A stretch of 64,000 nucleotides of DNA from Burkholderiales bacterium (GTDB lineage: Bacteria; Pseudomonadota; Gammaproteobacteria; Burkholderiales; Burkholderiaceae_C). Of the stretch, positions 28,907-37,512 are shown in pieces (within the stretch, counting starts at the first letter, position 1; each line of letters opens with the position of its first letter). A program made the position numbers and the translations under genes. The stretch covers positions 19,448-83,447 of the forward strand of contig CANCFV010000003.1 in NCBI GenBank assembly GCA_947377275.1, written 5' to 3'. A model generated the notes under the pieces. The model made no database searches, was not told the DNA's origin, and saw only the letters and a list, made by a program, of their open reading frames with translations.

Positions 28907-29391
28907 CGCGCACGGCGCACGATGTTCAACTTTCCAAGGTGGACAGCGTGCGACCCGCCCGCTCAACGTCGCGCGCCAGATCGGCGTATCCGTGCGAAGC
29001 GTGCAACGCTGGGTCGAGCTGGGTCGCTCGCGAGCTTGGAAGACGATCATGGCGCTCCAGTGACCATCACCCTCCCTTGCGAATGAGTTGATGAGACTTC
29101 GCACTTCCCATCGTGGTGCTGAGCGACCGGTCGCCTCTGCGCGGCTGGTTCGCGAGGGGAAGTCCCGTCCATTCGCTGAGCGTCGGCTTTCAGGCGGCTC
29201 AGTCGGCATTGTCAAAGGGCGCCAAGGGTCGTTTTAGCTGCCCCCCCGTCAGACCCACACGGGGTGACCGCGCCCAGCCTGTAGCTGGCACTCGGCGCGC
29301 TGTGCGGGCTGCCGTACAGACCGACCCGCGGCGCTCCGACACGCTCAACTCGTGGCCGCTCCATTTTGATCGGCCAGGACAAGGCAACCCC
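28907..29391. other. Intergenic region with a possible helix-turn-helix remnant
   Basis: 485 bases. At about 28955-29060 one frame gives NVARQIGVSVRSVQRWVELG, which resembles a helix-turn-helix of a regulator or transposase, but it has no start, no partner domain and a stop soon after. The remainder shows nothing recognisable. I treat it as a possible remnant only. Confidence 0.3.
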
Positions 29392-29772
29392 ATGACCCAG
29401 CAAGTATCCGCGTCAAGCCAGGGCGCCAGCAGCGTCGCCCACGACCTCATTCCCAGTCTCGACGCCGCCGGCTTTGCGTCGCATGTGCTGAGGGGGCAGG
29501 GGCCGATTGCGGTGGAGTTCATGTCCTACAGCTGCGCCTATTGCGGCGCGATTGAGCCGGTCTTGCAGCAGGTGGCCGAGACGCTGCGTTCGCAGGAGGC
29601 GGTCTACAAAGTGAACGTGGCGGTGGAGCAAGAGCTGGCCAGCACTTACGCGATTGAGGGCACACCGACGCTGGTCATGTTCTCGCAAGGCCAGGAGCTT
29701 GGGCGGGCCGAGGGTGTACACCCGGATGCGGCAAGCGTGCTTGAGGCACTGACGGCGCCATTCAGGTCATGA
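29392..29772 (+). CDS. Thioredoxin-family protein with CAYC active site
   Basis: 126-residue thioredoxin-fold protein, cytoplasmic as no signal peptide is present. The redox motif is SCAYCGA (C48, C51) instead of the usual WCGPC, and the cis-proline loop is EGTPTLVMF. The variant motif suggests a different redox potential or partner from standard thioredoxin. Its stop overlaps the ATG of the DCC1-family gene by four bases, so the two redox proteins are probably made as a pair. Confidence 0.85.
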   Translation: MTQQVSASSQGASSVAHDLIPSLDAAGFASHVLRGQGPIAVEFMSYSCAYCGAIEPVLQQVAETLRSQEAVYKVNVAVEQELASTYAIEGTPTLVMFSQGQELGRAEGVHPDAASVLEALTAPFRS

Positions 29773-30341
29773 CGGCTGCTGCAGGCCTCGGCACCGCTGC
29801 AGGGCCGACCACACCGATCCTGCTGTTTGACGATGAGTGTGCGGTATGCCGTCGCGTGGCGCGCTGGACGCAAAGCATTGCGCGTGATGAGGCGGGCACG
29901 CCTACCGTCGACGTGCGCGCCATTGGCGAGGACCCTCAAGCCATGCGGCGACTGGACCCCAGGCTCGACATGTGGAAGCTCTATGCCCAAAACCACCTGC
30001 TGATGCCCGATGGGACCATCCTCCTGGCCGGTGAGGCCGTGGCCGAGGTCTTCAGGCGCTCGCCAAGCATGGCTTGGTGCGCCCGGCTGTGTTCAATCCG
30101 TGTCTTCAAGGTGCGGCCCTTTCAGAGCATGCTCGACTTGGGCTACGTGATCCTGTCTGACGTTCGGCCGATCTTCGGCTGCAAGAGTTGCGGTAAGCCG
30201 GCCTGGTGGGCCAGGCCATTTGCATGGCTCGTTAAGTTGGCGACCAAGTTCACCGGCACCGAAACGCGCACCCCGCAGCGTCCGCACTTTACGCCGCGAG
30301 CTGGTGCCGGCGGGGCCAAGCCATTGCCGCCGGCACAATAG
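29769..30341 (+). CDS. DCC1-like thiol-disulfide oxidoreductase family protein (DUF393)
   Basis: 190 residues. The family is named for its DxxCxxC motif, seen as FDDECAVC (D21, C24, C27) near the N-terminus, after a short extension. A second cysteine pair appears as GCKSCGK in the C-terminal half. Family members are predicted thiol-disulfide oxidoreductases, with little biochemistry known. It is translationally coupled (ATGA overlap) to the upstream thioredoxin, which supports a shared redox role. The C-terminus is basic and proline-rich. Confidence 0.85.
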   Translation: MTAAAGLGTAAGPTTPILLFDDECAVCRRVARWTQSIARDEAGTPTVDVRAIGEDPQAMRRLDPRLDMWKLYAQNHLLMPDGTILLAGEAVAEVFRRSPSMAWCARLCSIRVFKVRPFQSMLDLGYVILSDVRPIFGCKSCGKPAWWARPFAWLVKLATKFTGTETRTPQRPHFTPRAGAGGAKPLPPAQ

Positions 30342-30567
30342 CGTCTCGTCCCCCTCTTTTTGGGCGGCCCACCGCGACGGGTTGGAAGTACCCGAGTAAG
30401 GCTCAATGCCGAGCCGATCGCGGCTTTGCAGCGATTGCCGCCGATGATGTCTGCCCCCTGAGATCACAGTCCGGGCCACACAGTGGTCATCCAGGCACCA
30501 AAGCACTGAAGGTCACCATCGAGGGCTCGCCGAGCACTGGCATGAAGACGCGGCGAGGCAGGCCCGA

Positions 30568-31707
30568 TTAACTTGGAATCATCCTGGTTTCTCCGGCCCG
30601 GCGCTGGCGCTTTCGGGAGACCCCGAGCACTGTACCGAGTCCGGCCAGCACCATGGCCCAAGCCCCAGGTTCGGGCACTGCCGCTGCCACCGCGACCAGG
30701 TTGGCCGCGCCGTTCTGCGCGCCGAGGTAGCTTCCAATGTCTCCCAGGCCAGGGTTCGAATCCGAGCCTTCCAGAATGGCGTGGTTGTCGATGGCATCGT
30801 ACTGGCCGCCGAACTTGTAGAACTCATATCGGCGCAGGATGGATGCGGCATTGGGCCCGACAGGCGCACCATAGCCGCTTTCAAGAATGCCGGACAAGGG
30901 GTTGCCAGGATCCTTTTGGAGCAGCTGCCACTCGGTCTCCGTCTTCAGGTTTTTGAGCGCGGCATTGCCACCGATCAAGTCCTCCAGCTGGGGGGCATTT
31001 TCCAGCTCGGTCGTGAACACCTTGACCCATATAGCCGTGCCCCATTGGGCTTCGGGCTTTTCAGGGGGCTGGACAGGTGCTGGGGCTTGAATCACGGCAG
31101 CGACGACAGGCGGTGCAGGTGGCTGTCCGACCGGTGGCTGCGCGGCAGGAATGACGTTCCACACCGGTGCGGGCAGGTTGACGATGCTGTTGTTCAAAAC
31201 CCCTGAGTTGGGCGCGGTCTCGGTCAGCCAGCTGTACGTGGTCTTGGTTGCGTTCGCTCTCACACCCACACCGAAGTGGTCGCAGGGCGTGCTGGCGTTG
31301 TAGCCAAGGCCGCCACCCGACCAGCAATTGTCGCCAGGGGTGATGAAGGAGCCGCTGGGGGTGCCGTAATCCCACGACGAGCCGTTGAACAGGCCCTGGT
31401 AGACGACCTTGGTGCCGAAGACGCCGCCGATCGCGTACTCGGAGATCGTCGGTGAACCGTATCGCTCCACACTGCCGGAGCCGAAACCGCGACCGGTGGG
31501 GAAGCCACGACCGGCACCGCCGAACGTGTCGGTGATGTCACTCGCGTGCAGGCCTTCAAGGTCAATCTCGAAACCATGCGCTTCTTTGCCGGTGTCGTTG
31601 ATGACGTCGAAATTGCCCAGAAACCCGATCACCGCAGCCGACGAAACGGCTGGAGCCAAAGCGAGGGCCGCAACGGCAGACACCAGGGAAAGCTTGAATC
31701 GCCGCAT
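30568..31707 (-). CDS. PEP-CTERM sorted surface protein
   Basis: 379-residue secreted protein. A signal peptide (MRRFKLSLVSAVAALALAPA, cut near SSAA) starts it, and the C-terminus is a textbook PEP-CTERM signal: VPEPGAWAMVLAGLGTVLGV followed by the basic cluster SRKRQRR. Such proteins are cut and anchored by an exosortase, usually in strains that make exopolysaccharide. Neither exosortase nor polysaccharide genes occur in this window, so it is an orphan substrate. The body is glycine, asparagine and aspartate rich with no enzyme motif. A proline/glutamine-rich linker sits near VGQPPAPPVVAAVIQAPAP. Confidence 0.9.
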   Translation of the reverse strand: MRRFKLSLVSAVAALALAPAVSSAAVIGFLGNFDVINDTGKEAHGFEIDLEGLHASDITDTFGGAGRGFPTGRGFGSGSVERYGSPTISEYAIGGVFGTKVVYQGLFNGSSWDYGTPSGSFITPGDNCWSGGGLGYNASTPCDHFGVGVRANATKTTYSWLTETAPNSGVLNNSIVNLPAPVWNVIPAAQPPVGQPPAPPVVAAVIQAPAPVQPPEKPEAQWGTAIWVKVFTTELENAPQLEDLIGGNAALKNLKTETEWQLLQKDPGNPLSGILESGYGAPVGPNAASILRRYEFYKFGGQYDAIDNHAILEGSDSNPGLGDIGSYLGAQNGAANLVAVAAAVPEPGAWAMVLAGLGTVLGVSRKRQRRAGETRMIPS

Positions 31708-31781
31708 GATGAACCTTTTCGTTTGTAGAAAGAAATGGAACTTGTCGCCATTGGGTCTGGAATGCCTCGCAGAAGCACCAG

Positions 31782-31812
31782 CATTAAATGTGCATTCTAC
31801 ACATTAAAAGTG
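31782..31812. promoter_or_regulatory. Tandem direct repeat CATTAAAWGTG upstream of the PEP-CTERM gene
   Basis: Two copies, CATTAAATGTG at 31782-31792 and CATTAAAAGTG at 31802-31812, are spaced 20 bases start to start, two helical turns. They stand in an AT-rich patch about 75 bases upstream of the PEP-CTERM start codon. A paired regulator site is plausible; the regulator is unknown. Confidence 0.4.
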
Positions 31813-32003
31813 TGCAATCCTTGCCCTAGGCGCAGCGTTGCATGGCGGAAAGGTGTCTCGCAAGCGGCTACAGTGTGTTCAGCGTTTGTTGGCGCCGAGC
31901 CAGAACGGAGCCAGTGGACCGGTCGAAGCGGCGCTGACTGAGCCTCGACCGCGATGTGGCCAAGACCGTGAGCGCAGAGCATGAATGAACAGGACGGCCA
32001 ACG

Positions 32004-32405
32004 ATGGATTGGCTTCGATCTGCCAACACGCACGAGCACGCGCAAGGCCTGGATGCGCGCATCATCGATGTCGGTCCCAAGTGGGTGGTTGTGCGCCTGA
32101 ACAGCGACAGAGAAGTTCATCAGCTACAACCTGACTTGGCGCACATGGCCACTTGCGACCGCACATGGGGTACGGTGGGCATCACCGAAGACCCGGTGTG
32201 CGGCAGCGGCAACGGCTGCGTGGCCGCATTCATCCGTGAACTGGCTCTGCCCGGCCTTTTCCCTGAAGGCCACATCGCCGGGCAAGGCATGGCCATCGGT
32301 CGAAACGGCCGTGTACGCATCGGCTATGTCGACGCCACCATCCACGTTACCGGACAGGCCATCACAGTCATCAGCGGACACATGACGCTTCCTCTCACAC
32401 GTTGA
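32004..32405 (+). pseudogene. PhzF-family isomerase, C-terminal half only
   Basis: 133 residues matching the second half of the PhzF (phenazine-biosynthesis-like) fold: ARIIDVGPKWVVVRLNSD, then LQPDLAHMA and the family signature GITEDPVCGSGNGCVAAFIR, with a normal end (GHMTLPLTR). Complete PhzF proteins are near 280-300 residues and carry the catalytic glutamate in the missing N-terminal half. The frame is closed by a TGA 18 bases upstream of the ATG, and no N-terminal sequence is found in the preceding 250 bases. Therefore a 5'-deleted, non-functional remnant. A separate single-domain protein is a less likely alternative. Confidence 0.75.
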
Positions 32406-32417
32406 CGCCGTTGCATC

Positions 32418-32828
32418 ATGGCCGACATCATTTTTCATGCCCACGAAGCAGATGCACCTGCGATCGCCACCCTGGTCAATCGTTCGTATCGACCAACTTC
32501 TGACAACGCTGGCTGGACCCATGAAGCAGCCTTGGTTTCAGGGCCACGCACATCGGCAGAGCAGGTTCGATCTCTGTTCCATGATGGCTCCGCTGTCTTG
32601 ATCATGAAACGCGACGACACCCTGATCGCCTGTGTGCATGTCTTGAACGAAGGTGATGCCTGCTGGATTGGCATGCTGGCCACCGAGCCCCAACTGCAAG
32701 GGCAAGGCGTCGGCAAAGCCATGCTGGACGCAGCAGAGCTTCTCGCCCATGCGATCCGACCTCTTGCTCAGGTCGATGGTCAAACACCTTTCTCCCTTCT
32801 CTGGCTGACATGCGCCCTCGCAAACTGA
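32418..32828 (+). pseudogene. GNAT acetyltransferase, C-terminally truncated
   Basis: 136 residues. The N-terminal and acetyl-CoA-binding parts of a GNAT are clear: AHEADAPAIATLVNRSY, GDACWIGMLATEPQLQGQGV and GKAMLDAAE, the V/IxPxxQGxG(I/V)G signature. After this point the sequence loses similarity (LLAHAIRPLAQVDGQTPF) and ends about 35-40 residues earlier than typical relatives, so the last strands are missing. It starts 12 bases after the PhzF remnant and overlaps the next hydrolase gene by 19 bases. I judge it damaged by a deletion at about 32745, but a short active variant cannot be excluded. Confidence 0.6.
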
Positions 32829-33454
32829 TCTTCCTGCCCGGTGCGGGCGGCCACCCTGACTTCTGGCGCCCCATGAGCGACGCGCTGCGCCACATCGGCG
32901 AACACGTGTTGATGGCATGGTCAGGGTTCGGAGGCATCCCCGCCCAAGCGGACGTCACCGGGATGAACGACCTGGTCGACATGGTGCTCCACCAGATGAA
33001 CGAGCCCTGCGCACTCATCGCCCAATCGATGGGCGGCGTGATTGCCATGAAGGCGGCGTTGACGCGGCCTGAAGCCGTCACCCACATGGTCTTGTCCGTG
33101 ACCTCGGGCGGGTTGCCCATGGACGACCTGGGTGCCGAGGATTGGCGTCCAGCCTACTTTGCGGCCAACCCCGAAGCGCCTCGCTGGTTTGGGCACGAGC
33201 GTGAAGACTTGTCCGGGCAGATCTCGGCGCTGGACATACCTGCGCTGCTGCTGTGGGGTGATCGCGACCCCATCAGCCCGGTCGCTGTGGGGCAACGGCT
33301 TCAAGCCCTGTTGAAGTCATCGCAGCTGCATGTGCTGGAAGGCGGCGAGCACGACCTGGCCAAGAGGCACGCGGCCGACCTGGTGCCTCTGGTGACGCAG
33401 CACCTTCTTCTGGCCACGCCCAAGATGCCCAAACGCGTGCCAGGCGAGCCCTGA
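32810..33454 (+). CDS. Alpha/beta hydrolase
   Basis: Small serine hydrolase of 214 residues with a complete triad: S73 in AQSMGG, D153 in WGDRDPISP and H181 in GGEHDLAKR. The oxyanion region is LPGAGGHPDFW near the start. The cap domain is short. No signal peptide, so cytoplasmic. It is the one apparently intact gene in the graveyard between 32.0 and 34.3 kb. No ribosome-binding site is obvious before ATG 32810, so expression may rely on coupling to the overlapping GNAT frame. Substrate unknown. Confidence 0.82.
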   Translation: MRPRKLIFLPGAGGHPDFWRPMSDALRHIGEHVLMAWSGFGGIPAQADVTGMNDLVDMVLHQMNEPCALIAQSMGGVIAMKAALTRPEAVTHMVLSVTSGGLPMDDLGAEDWRPAYFAANPEAPRWFGHEREDLSGQISALDIPALLLWGDRDPISPVAVGQRLQALLKSSQLHVLEGGEHDLAKRHAADLVPLVTQHLLLATPKMPKRVPGEP

Positions 33455-33548
33455 AGGCCCACCGCTTCAGCTTTCCGGCTGAACCGCGACACCTTGACAT
33501 GATTTCTGCGCATGCAAGCTGCCAGGAACGTGGCTTGAAGCAAGAGGC

Positions 33549-33752
33549 TTGGGAGGGTTCAATGCCAGCAACTACAGCTACCTGAGCATCATGCGCATCG
33601 AAGAAGCCTGCGCCATCTGGGCGCAAACCCAGGCCGCCATGGACAAAGGCATGTTGGGTGCCCCCACCTTCCTCGTTGGACAAGAGATGTTCTGGGGCAA
33701 TGCCCGGGTGGATGAGGCGCAGGCCTGGTGTGCCACACTGCGCGCGGGATGA
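33549..33752 (+). pseudogene. 2-hydroxychromene-2-carboxylate isomerase / DsbA-like remnant (C-terminus)
   Basis: About 50 residues match the end of the HCCA-isomerase/DSBA family: QAAMDKGMLGAPTFLVGQEM followed by FWGNARVDEAQAW, where GAPTFxVxGExFWGxxR is the family landmark. The catalytic N-terminal thioredoxin-fold part is absent upstream. The open frame begins at a TTG with no ribosome-binding site. Its stop overlaps the ATG of the following gene by four bases, an old operon junction. It is almost surely a 5'-deleted remnant. Confidence 0.7.
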
Positions 33753-34270
33753 AGCCACCAAGCCCCCACACACCACAGCACCACACCACGCCATCAGCCC
33801 AAGCCACCCAGTCGGACAAGGCACAGCGATTTCAAGCGCTCCATGCCGCAGGGTCTGGGTTCATCATCCCCAACCCCTGGGACCCAGGCTCCGCACGCCT
33901 GTTGGCCTCACTGGGCTTTCAGGCCCTGGCCACGACCAGCGCGGGCTTTGCGTTCTCCAGGGGCCTGCCAGACGGTGAAGTCCCACGCGACTGGATGATG
34001 CAGCACCTGGCAGAACTGTATGCGTCCACGCATCTGCCCATCAGCGCTGACTTGCTCAACGGCTTTGGCCCTCAACCCAGCGACGTGGCCCGCTGCATCA
34101 TCGACGCTGCCCAACAAGGCGTCGTGGGCGGATCTTTGGCGCGTGCCGCGCTGAGTGCTTTGGTGAGAGCCGCCACGGAACTGCGTGACCAGGGCACAAC
34201 GGGCTACAACCAGTCGGCCATGCGGGGCGCGGAGTTGAACACGCTGTTCTCAGCCCCGGACGTGGTTTGA
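33749..34270 (+). pseudogene. Isocitrate lyase / PEP-mutase family gene with in-frame internal deletion
   Basis: 173 residues, against roughly 260-280 in the family. The N-terminus is normal (SGFIIPNPWDPGSARLLASL, ALATTSAGFAFSRG, PISADLLNGFG with the metal-binding aspartate). It then runs through AAQQGVVGGS straight into LARAALSALVRAATEL, which belongs to the last helices. The middle, including the IED loop and several catalytic strands (about 90-100 residues), is absent, yet the frame stays open. VGGS is the natural sequence at both ends of the missing part, so recombination between short repeats at 34124-34135 is a likely cause. The barrel cannot be complete, so it is called a pseudogene. 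Confidence 0.75.
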
Positions 34271-34281
34271 GCGCAGCGCCC

Positions 34282-34917
34282 TCACTTGGCACGGTGTGAA
34301 TCGACCAACAGGGCCATCTGCGTCGACACATCGCTGCCCTCGGCCAACAGCGCCTGAACCACAGACTGTTGGTTCTGTGGCGCTTGATTCTGGCTGACCT
34401 TCCACTTGCCCTGCATGCGCAGGATTTTCAGCTCGATGCCCACGATGTTGGCGACCAACTGGTCCACAAAGGACTGGGGCGCATCGCTGACGCGCCATGG
34501 ATGCGACTGAGCCGCTTCGTGCTGGTCCGTGAGCTTGGTGATGATCTGCAGAACTTGATCTTGATCGTGGATGGCGCTCAGCGTGCAATGGGCGTGAACG
34601 ACAGCGTAGTTCCACGTGGGGACCACCTTGCCGGGCTCTTGTTTGGTGGCGTACCAGTTCGGTGAGATGTAGGTGGACGGACCTTGAAACACAATGAGCA
34701 ACTCCTGCTCAGGTTCGCACTGCCACAACGGGTTGTGCCTGGCCACATGCCCGACCAGCTTGCCCCATGTGCCAGGGGCAGCCTCATGCAGCAGCGGAAT
34801 GTGATCGGCCACCAGCCCCGACGGGCCGTTGCCCACGATGGCGGCCAAAGGGAACTGCTCGATGAGGCTGAGCAAACTGGCAGCATGCTCCTCGTTGAAA
34901 TGGGCAGGGCAGTACAT
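34282..34917 (-). CDS. PaiB-type FMN-binding negative transcriptional regulator
   Basis: 211-residue flavin-reductase-like split-barrel protein. The N-terminus MYCPAHFNEEHAASLLSLIE, the following GLVADHIPLL and VFQGPSTYISPNWYATK are the classic PaiB landmarks, as are VPTWNYAVVHAHC and the end segment VANIVGIELKILRMQGKWKV. PaiB in Bacillus represses sporulation and protease genes together with the acetyltransferase PaiA; here its role is unknown. It is convergent with the decayed PEP-mutase gene, 11 bases away, and the first of three minus-strand small genes. Confidence 0.93.
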   Translation of the reverse strand: MYCPAHFNEEHAASLLSLIEQFPLAAIVGNGPSGLVADHIPLLHEAAPGTWGKLVGHVARHNPLWQCEPEQELLIVFQGPSTYISPNWYATKQEPGKVVPTWNYAVVHAHCTLSAIHDQDQVLQIITKLTDQHEAAQSHPWRVSDAPQSFVDQLVANIVGIELKILRMQGKWKVSQNQAPQNQQSVVQALLAEGSDVSTQMALLVDSHRAK

Positions 34918-34993
34918 GTATGTTCCGGTCTGGGATGAAGTCCGAGCGTCGTCTGGTCTGCACGTGTGGCCGCACAGCCATGTGACGCCATTT

Positions 34994-35425
34994 TCACTGA
35001 CGCATGCCGATCGCCAAGCGATTGAAGGCGCTCATCAACGCGATGGCAAAGCTCAGGTCGGCGATCTCTGCATCGGTGAAATGTGCTTTGAGCGGATCGA
35101 ATTCGGCATCGGGCGCATGCGTGTGCGCCACATCCACCAGTGATTCCGTCCAGCTCAGTGCCGCGCGTTCGCGGTCACTGAAGTGCGGGCTCACGCGCCA
35201 CCCCGCCAGGCTGTCGACTTTGGCATCTGGCATGCCCCCTGTGCGCAACGCGGCCGCATGCATCTCCAAGCAATAGGCGCAACCATTGATTTGCGACACC
35301 CGCAGGTAGACCAACTCGATCAGCTGCTTGCCCAAGCTGCTCTTGAGCAGGGCCTTCTTGGTGGCACCAAGCCCTTGATAGGCTTCAGGCGAAAGGGTTG
35401 TATAGGGCAGGCGAAGGGTGCTCAT
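34994..35425 (-). CDS. AhpD-like carboxymuconolactone-decarboxylase-family protein
   Basis: 143-residue alkylhydroperoxidase-D-type protein. The redox motif is CAYCLEMH (C49, C52, H56), the arrangement used by AhpD proteins to reduce peroxides or peroxiredoxins. I start at ATG 35425 with GGAGCG about nine bases upstream, in preference to a frame 36 bases longer. It is next to PaiB and OsmC-family genes on the same strand, which suggests a peroxide or thiol stress group controlled by the divergent MocR protein. Confidence 0.92.
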   Translation of the reverse strand: MSTLRLPYTTLSPEAYQGLGATKKALLKSSLGKQLIELVYLRVSQINGCAYCLEMHAAALRTGGMPDAKVDSLAGWRVSPHFSDRERAALSWTESLVDVAHTHAPDAEFDPLKAHFTDAEIADLSFAIALMSAFNRLAIGMRQ

Positions 35426-35489
35426 GAAAACGCTCCGGTAGCAGCTGTTCAACAGGCGCAAGCCATTGGGTCAAAGTAAAGAGATGCGT

Positions 35490-35966
35490 TCAAACCCAGT
35501 CATGAGGCACGAAGACGGTGATCTCCGACCTGACCGAGTTGGCAATGAAACATTCGTCGTGGGCTTCGTCGTGCATGGCCACCAGCTCCTCTCGTGTTGG
35601 CCGTTTGAAGCCGGAGAACACGGCCACTGGATTCAGTCGGATGTGCGCCAGCCAAAGCTTCTTGCGCTCATTGGGAACCATGGTGCCTTCTGCCTGATCC
35701 TGGTAGCTGTCCACAACGAAATGGTGCTTGGCTGCGATCGACAGGAACCACAGCATGTGACAACTGGACACGGCAGAGACCAGCGCTTCTTCTGGATCCA
35801 AGGCCTGAGGATCAGACATGGGCACGGGCACCACCCAAGGTGAAGATGAGCCTGCGATGTCCAGGCCCCCATCAAATCGCAATCGATGGCGACGGCTGTA
35901 CAGCTTGTCGGTGAACACTTGCTGCTCCCGCTGCCAAATGGTTTGCGCCGTGTAGAGATGAGACAT
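35490..35966 (-). CDS. OsmC-family protein
   Basis: 158-residue OsmC/Ohr-type protein. The two conserved cysteines are C69 in AVSSCHMLWF and C139 in AHDECFIANS, so it may act as a thiol peroxidase against organic hydroperoxides. The start is ATG 35966 (MSHLYTAQTIW); the additional 11 codons upstream lack support. It is divergent from the MocR gene with only about 50 bases between, so that regulator is the likely controller. Confidence 0.93.
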   Translation of the reverse strand: MSHLYTAQTIWQREQQVFTDKLYSRRHRLRFDGGLDIAGSSSPWVVPVPMSDPQALDPEEALVSAVSSCHMLWFLSIAAKHHFVVDSYQDQAEGTMVPNERKKLWLAHIRLNPVAVFSGFKRPTREELVAMHDEAHDECFIANSVRSEITVFVPHDWV

Positions 35967-36017
35967 GTGTGCCCTCAAATGTGCTTCAATTGATTCCACA
36001 GATTACCGATATTCAAC

Positions 36018-37499
36018 GTGATTAAGCGGGCCAATTTGAAGCCATCAGATGGAGCCAATGAAGCATCAGGCGCCTCCTTGCGCTTGCAGATCTACCGTCA
36101 GCTGAGACAGGCCATCGCCAACGGCACCTTCCCTGCTGGCAGCAAGCTACCCCCGTCGCGTGACCACGCCAAAGCCTTGGGCGTAGCGCGCAACTCCATC
36201 CTGTGGGCACTGGATCGGCTCAAGGCTGAGGGCTATCTACTCACCCGGGTCGGGGACGGCACCTACGTGGCAGATGCAGCCCACATGCTCCCTGCGGAGC
36301 GTCGCAATGGCTTGAGGCCTGCGATATCTACATCGCCAGGCATCTCTCGCCGAGGGCAGACCATGGTTGATGCCATTCGCCATTGGCCGCCTCCTGCTGG
36401 TGAGCCCATCGCCTTCCGCGTCGGCTATCCCGCGCTGGATGCCTTTCCGTTCCAAGCATGGGAAAAGCTGATGCGCCAGGCGCAAAGAGACCAAGGCACG
36501 GCCATGGCCCGCTACATCGCACCAGCAGGGCACCCGCCGCTCCAGCAGGCCATCTCGCAATGGCTGCTGGTGTCACGCGGCATCCGTTGCGATGCCAGCC
36601 AAGTGATCGTGGTGTCCGGATCCCAGCAGGCACTGGACCTGGTGGGTCGCATCTTGCTGGACCCCGGCGACGAGGTGCTGGTCGAAGACCCGGGCTATCA
36701 AGGCATCCGCGCCAGCCTGATGGGGCATGGGGCGGTGGTCAGGCCCGCACCGCTGGATGCCGATGGCATGGACATCGAGCACGCAGCACGCAAGTGGCCC
36801 AAAGCGCGCATGGCCGTGGTCACGCCAAGCTGGCAGTTCCCTGCGGGTGTGCACATGGGCCTCAGCCGTCGCCTGGCCGTTCTGGCCTGGGCTCACCAGC
36901 ATCAAGCCTGGGTTGTGGAGGACGACTACGACGGTGAGTTTCAATACCTTCCACACCGCACCCCCGCATTGTCCAGTCTGGATGAAACCGGCCGCACCAT
37001 CCATGTCGGCACGTTTTCAAAGTCGCTTCATCCGGGCTTGCGAATCGGTTTCATCGTGGTTCCTGATCGTTTGGTGGATGCGTTCACGGCGGCAAAAGTG
37101 CTCGCTGATCGCCACAACCCCGCGCTGGAACAAACGGTGCTGGCGCGCTTCATTGCGGACGGGCACCTGCTCCGGCATCTGCAGCGCATGCGGTCTTTGT
37201 ATGCGGAACGGCAACAAGCCATGATCGACGCCCTGAACCGCTCGACTCACGGGGCCATTCAGTTGCTGCCCAGCTTGCGCGGCATCCATCTGGTTCATGA
37301 GATACCAGCCGGTGCGGACGATGCTTCCTTGGTCATCCAAGCCAAGTCTGCTGGCGTCCACCTCGTTGCCCTGTCGGCCTTTTGCATGGCCTCACCACGG
37401 CGGGGCTGGGCATTTGGGTATGCCGCTTATGACGCCCCGGAAATGCAAAAGGCGGCGAAGCGCCTGGCCAAACTGATCCTCGCCGCCAAGCGGGATTGA
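36018..37499 (+). CDS. MocR/PdxR-type regulator (GntR domain plus aminotransferase fold)
   Basis: 493-residue PLP-dependent transcription factor. The N-terminal GntR winged helix (LRLQIYRQLRQAIANGTFPA, PPSRDHAKALGVARNSILWA) is followed by a type-I aminotransferase domain. The PLP lysine is K335 in TFSKSLHPGLRIGF and the cofactor-binding VEDDYDGEFQY block is kept. The start is GTG at 36018. Divergent from the OsmC gene. Members sense PLP or an amino-acid-derived ligand; true PdxR controls pdxST, which is not present here. Confidence 0.92.
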   Translation: MIKRANLKPSDGANEASGASLRLQIYRQLRQAIANGTFPAGSKLPPSRDHAKALGVARNSILWALDRLKAEGYLLTRVGDGTYVADAAHMLPAERRNGLRPAISTSPGISRRGQTMVDAIRHWPPPAGEPIAFRVGYPALDAFPFQAWEKLMRQAQRDQGTAMARYIAPAGHPPLQQAISQWLLVSRGIRCDASQVIVVSGSQQALDLVGRILLDPGDEVLVEDPGYQGIRASLMGHGAVVRPAPLDADGMDIEHAARKWPKARMAVVTPSWQFPAGVHMGLSRRLAVLAWAHQHQAWVVEDDYDGEFQYLPHRTPALSSLDETGRTIHVGTFSKSLHPGLRIGFIVVPDRLVDAFTAAKVLADRHNPALEQTVLARFIADGHLLRHLQRMRSLYAERQQAMIDALNRSTHGAIQLLPSLRGIHLVHEIPAGADDASLVIQAKSAGVHLVALSAFCMASPRRGWAFGYAAYDAPEMQKAAKRLAKLILAAKRD

Positions 37500-37512
37500 A
37501 CGGCGCCATCCA

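Noticed and set aside
28955..29060. Helix-turn-helix gene after the permease-receptor
   Set aside because: One helix-turn-helix-like segment with no start codon, no second domain and an early stop. At most a remnant.
26342..29215. A 957-codon minus-strand frame across the permease-GGDEF-EAL gene
   Set aside because: It is the antisense shadow of the real fusion gene in GC-rich DNA: no domain, high His/Gln/Arg, no ribosome-binding site.
31740..31800. Sigma-54 promoter for the PEP-CTERM gene
   Set aside because: A TGG...GC pair exists on the minus strand but the GG-to-GC spacing is 12 instead of 10.
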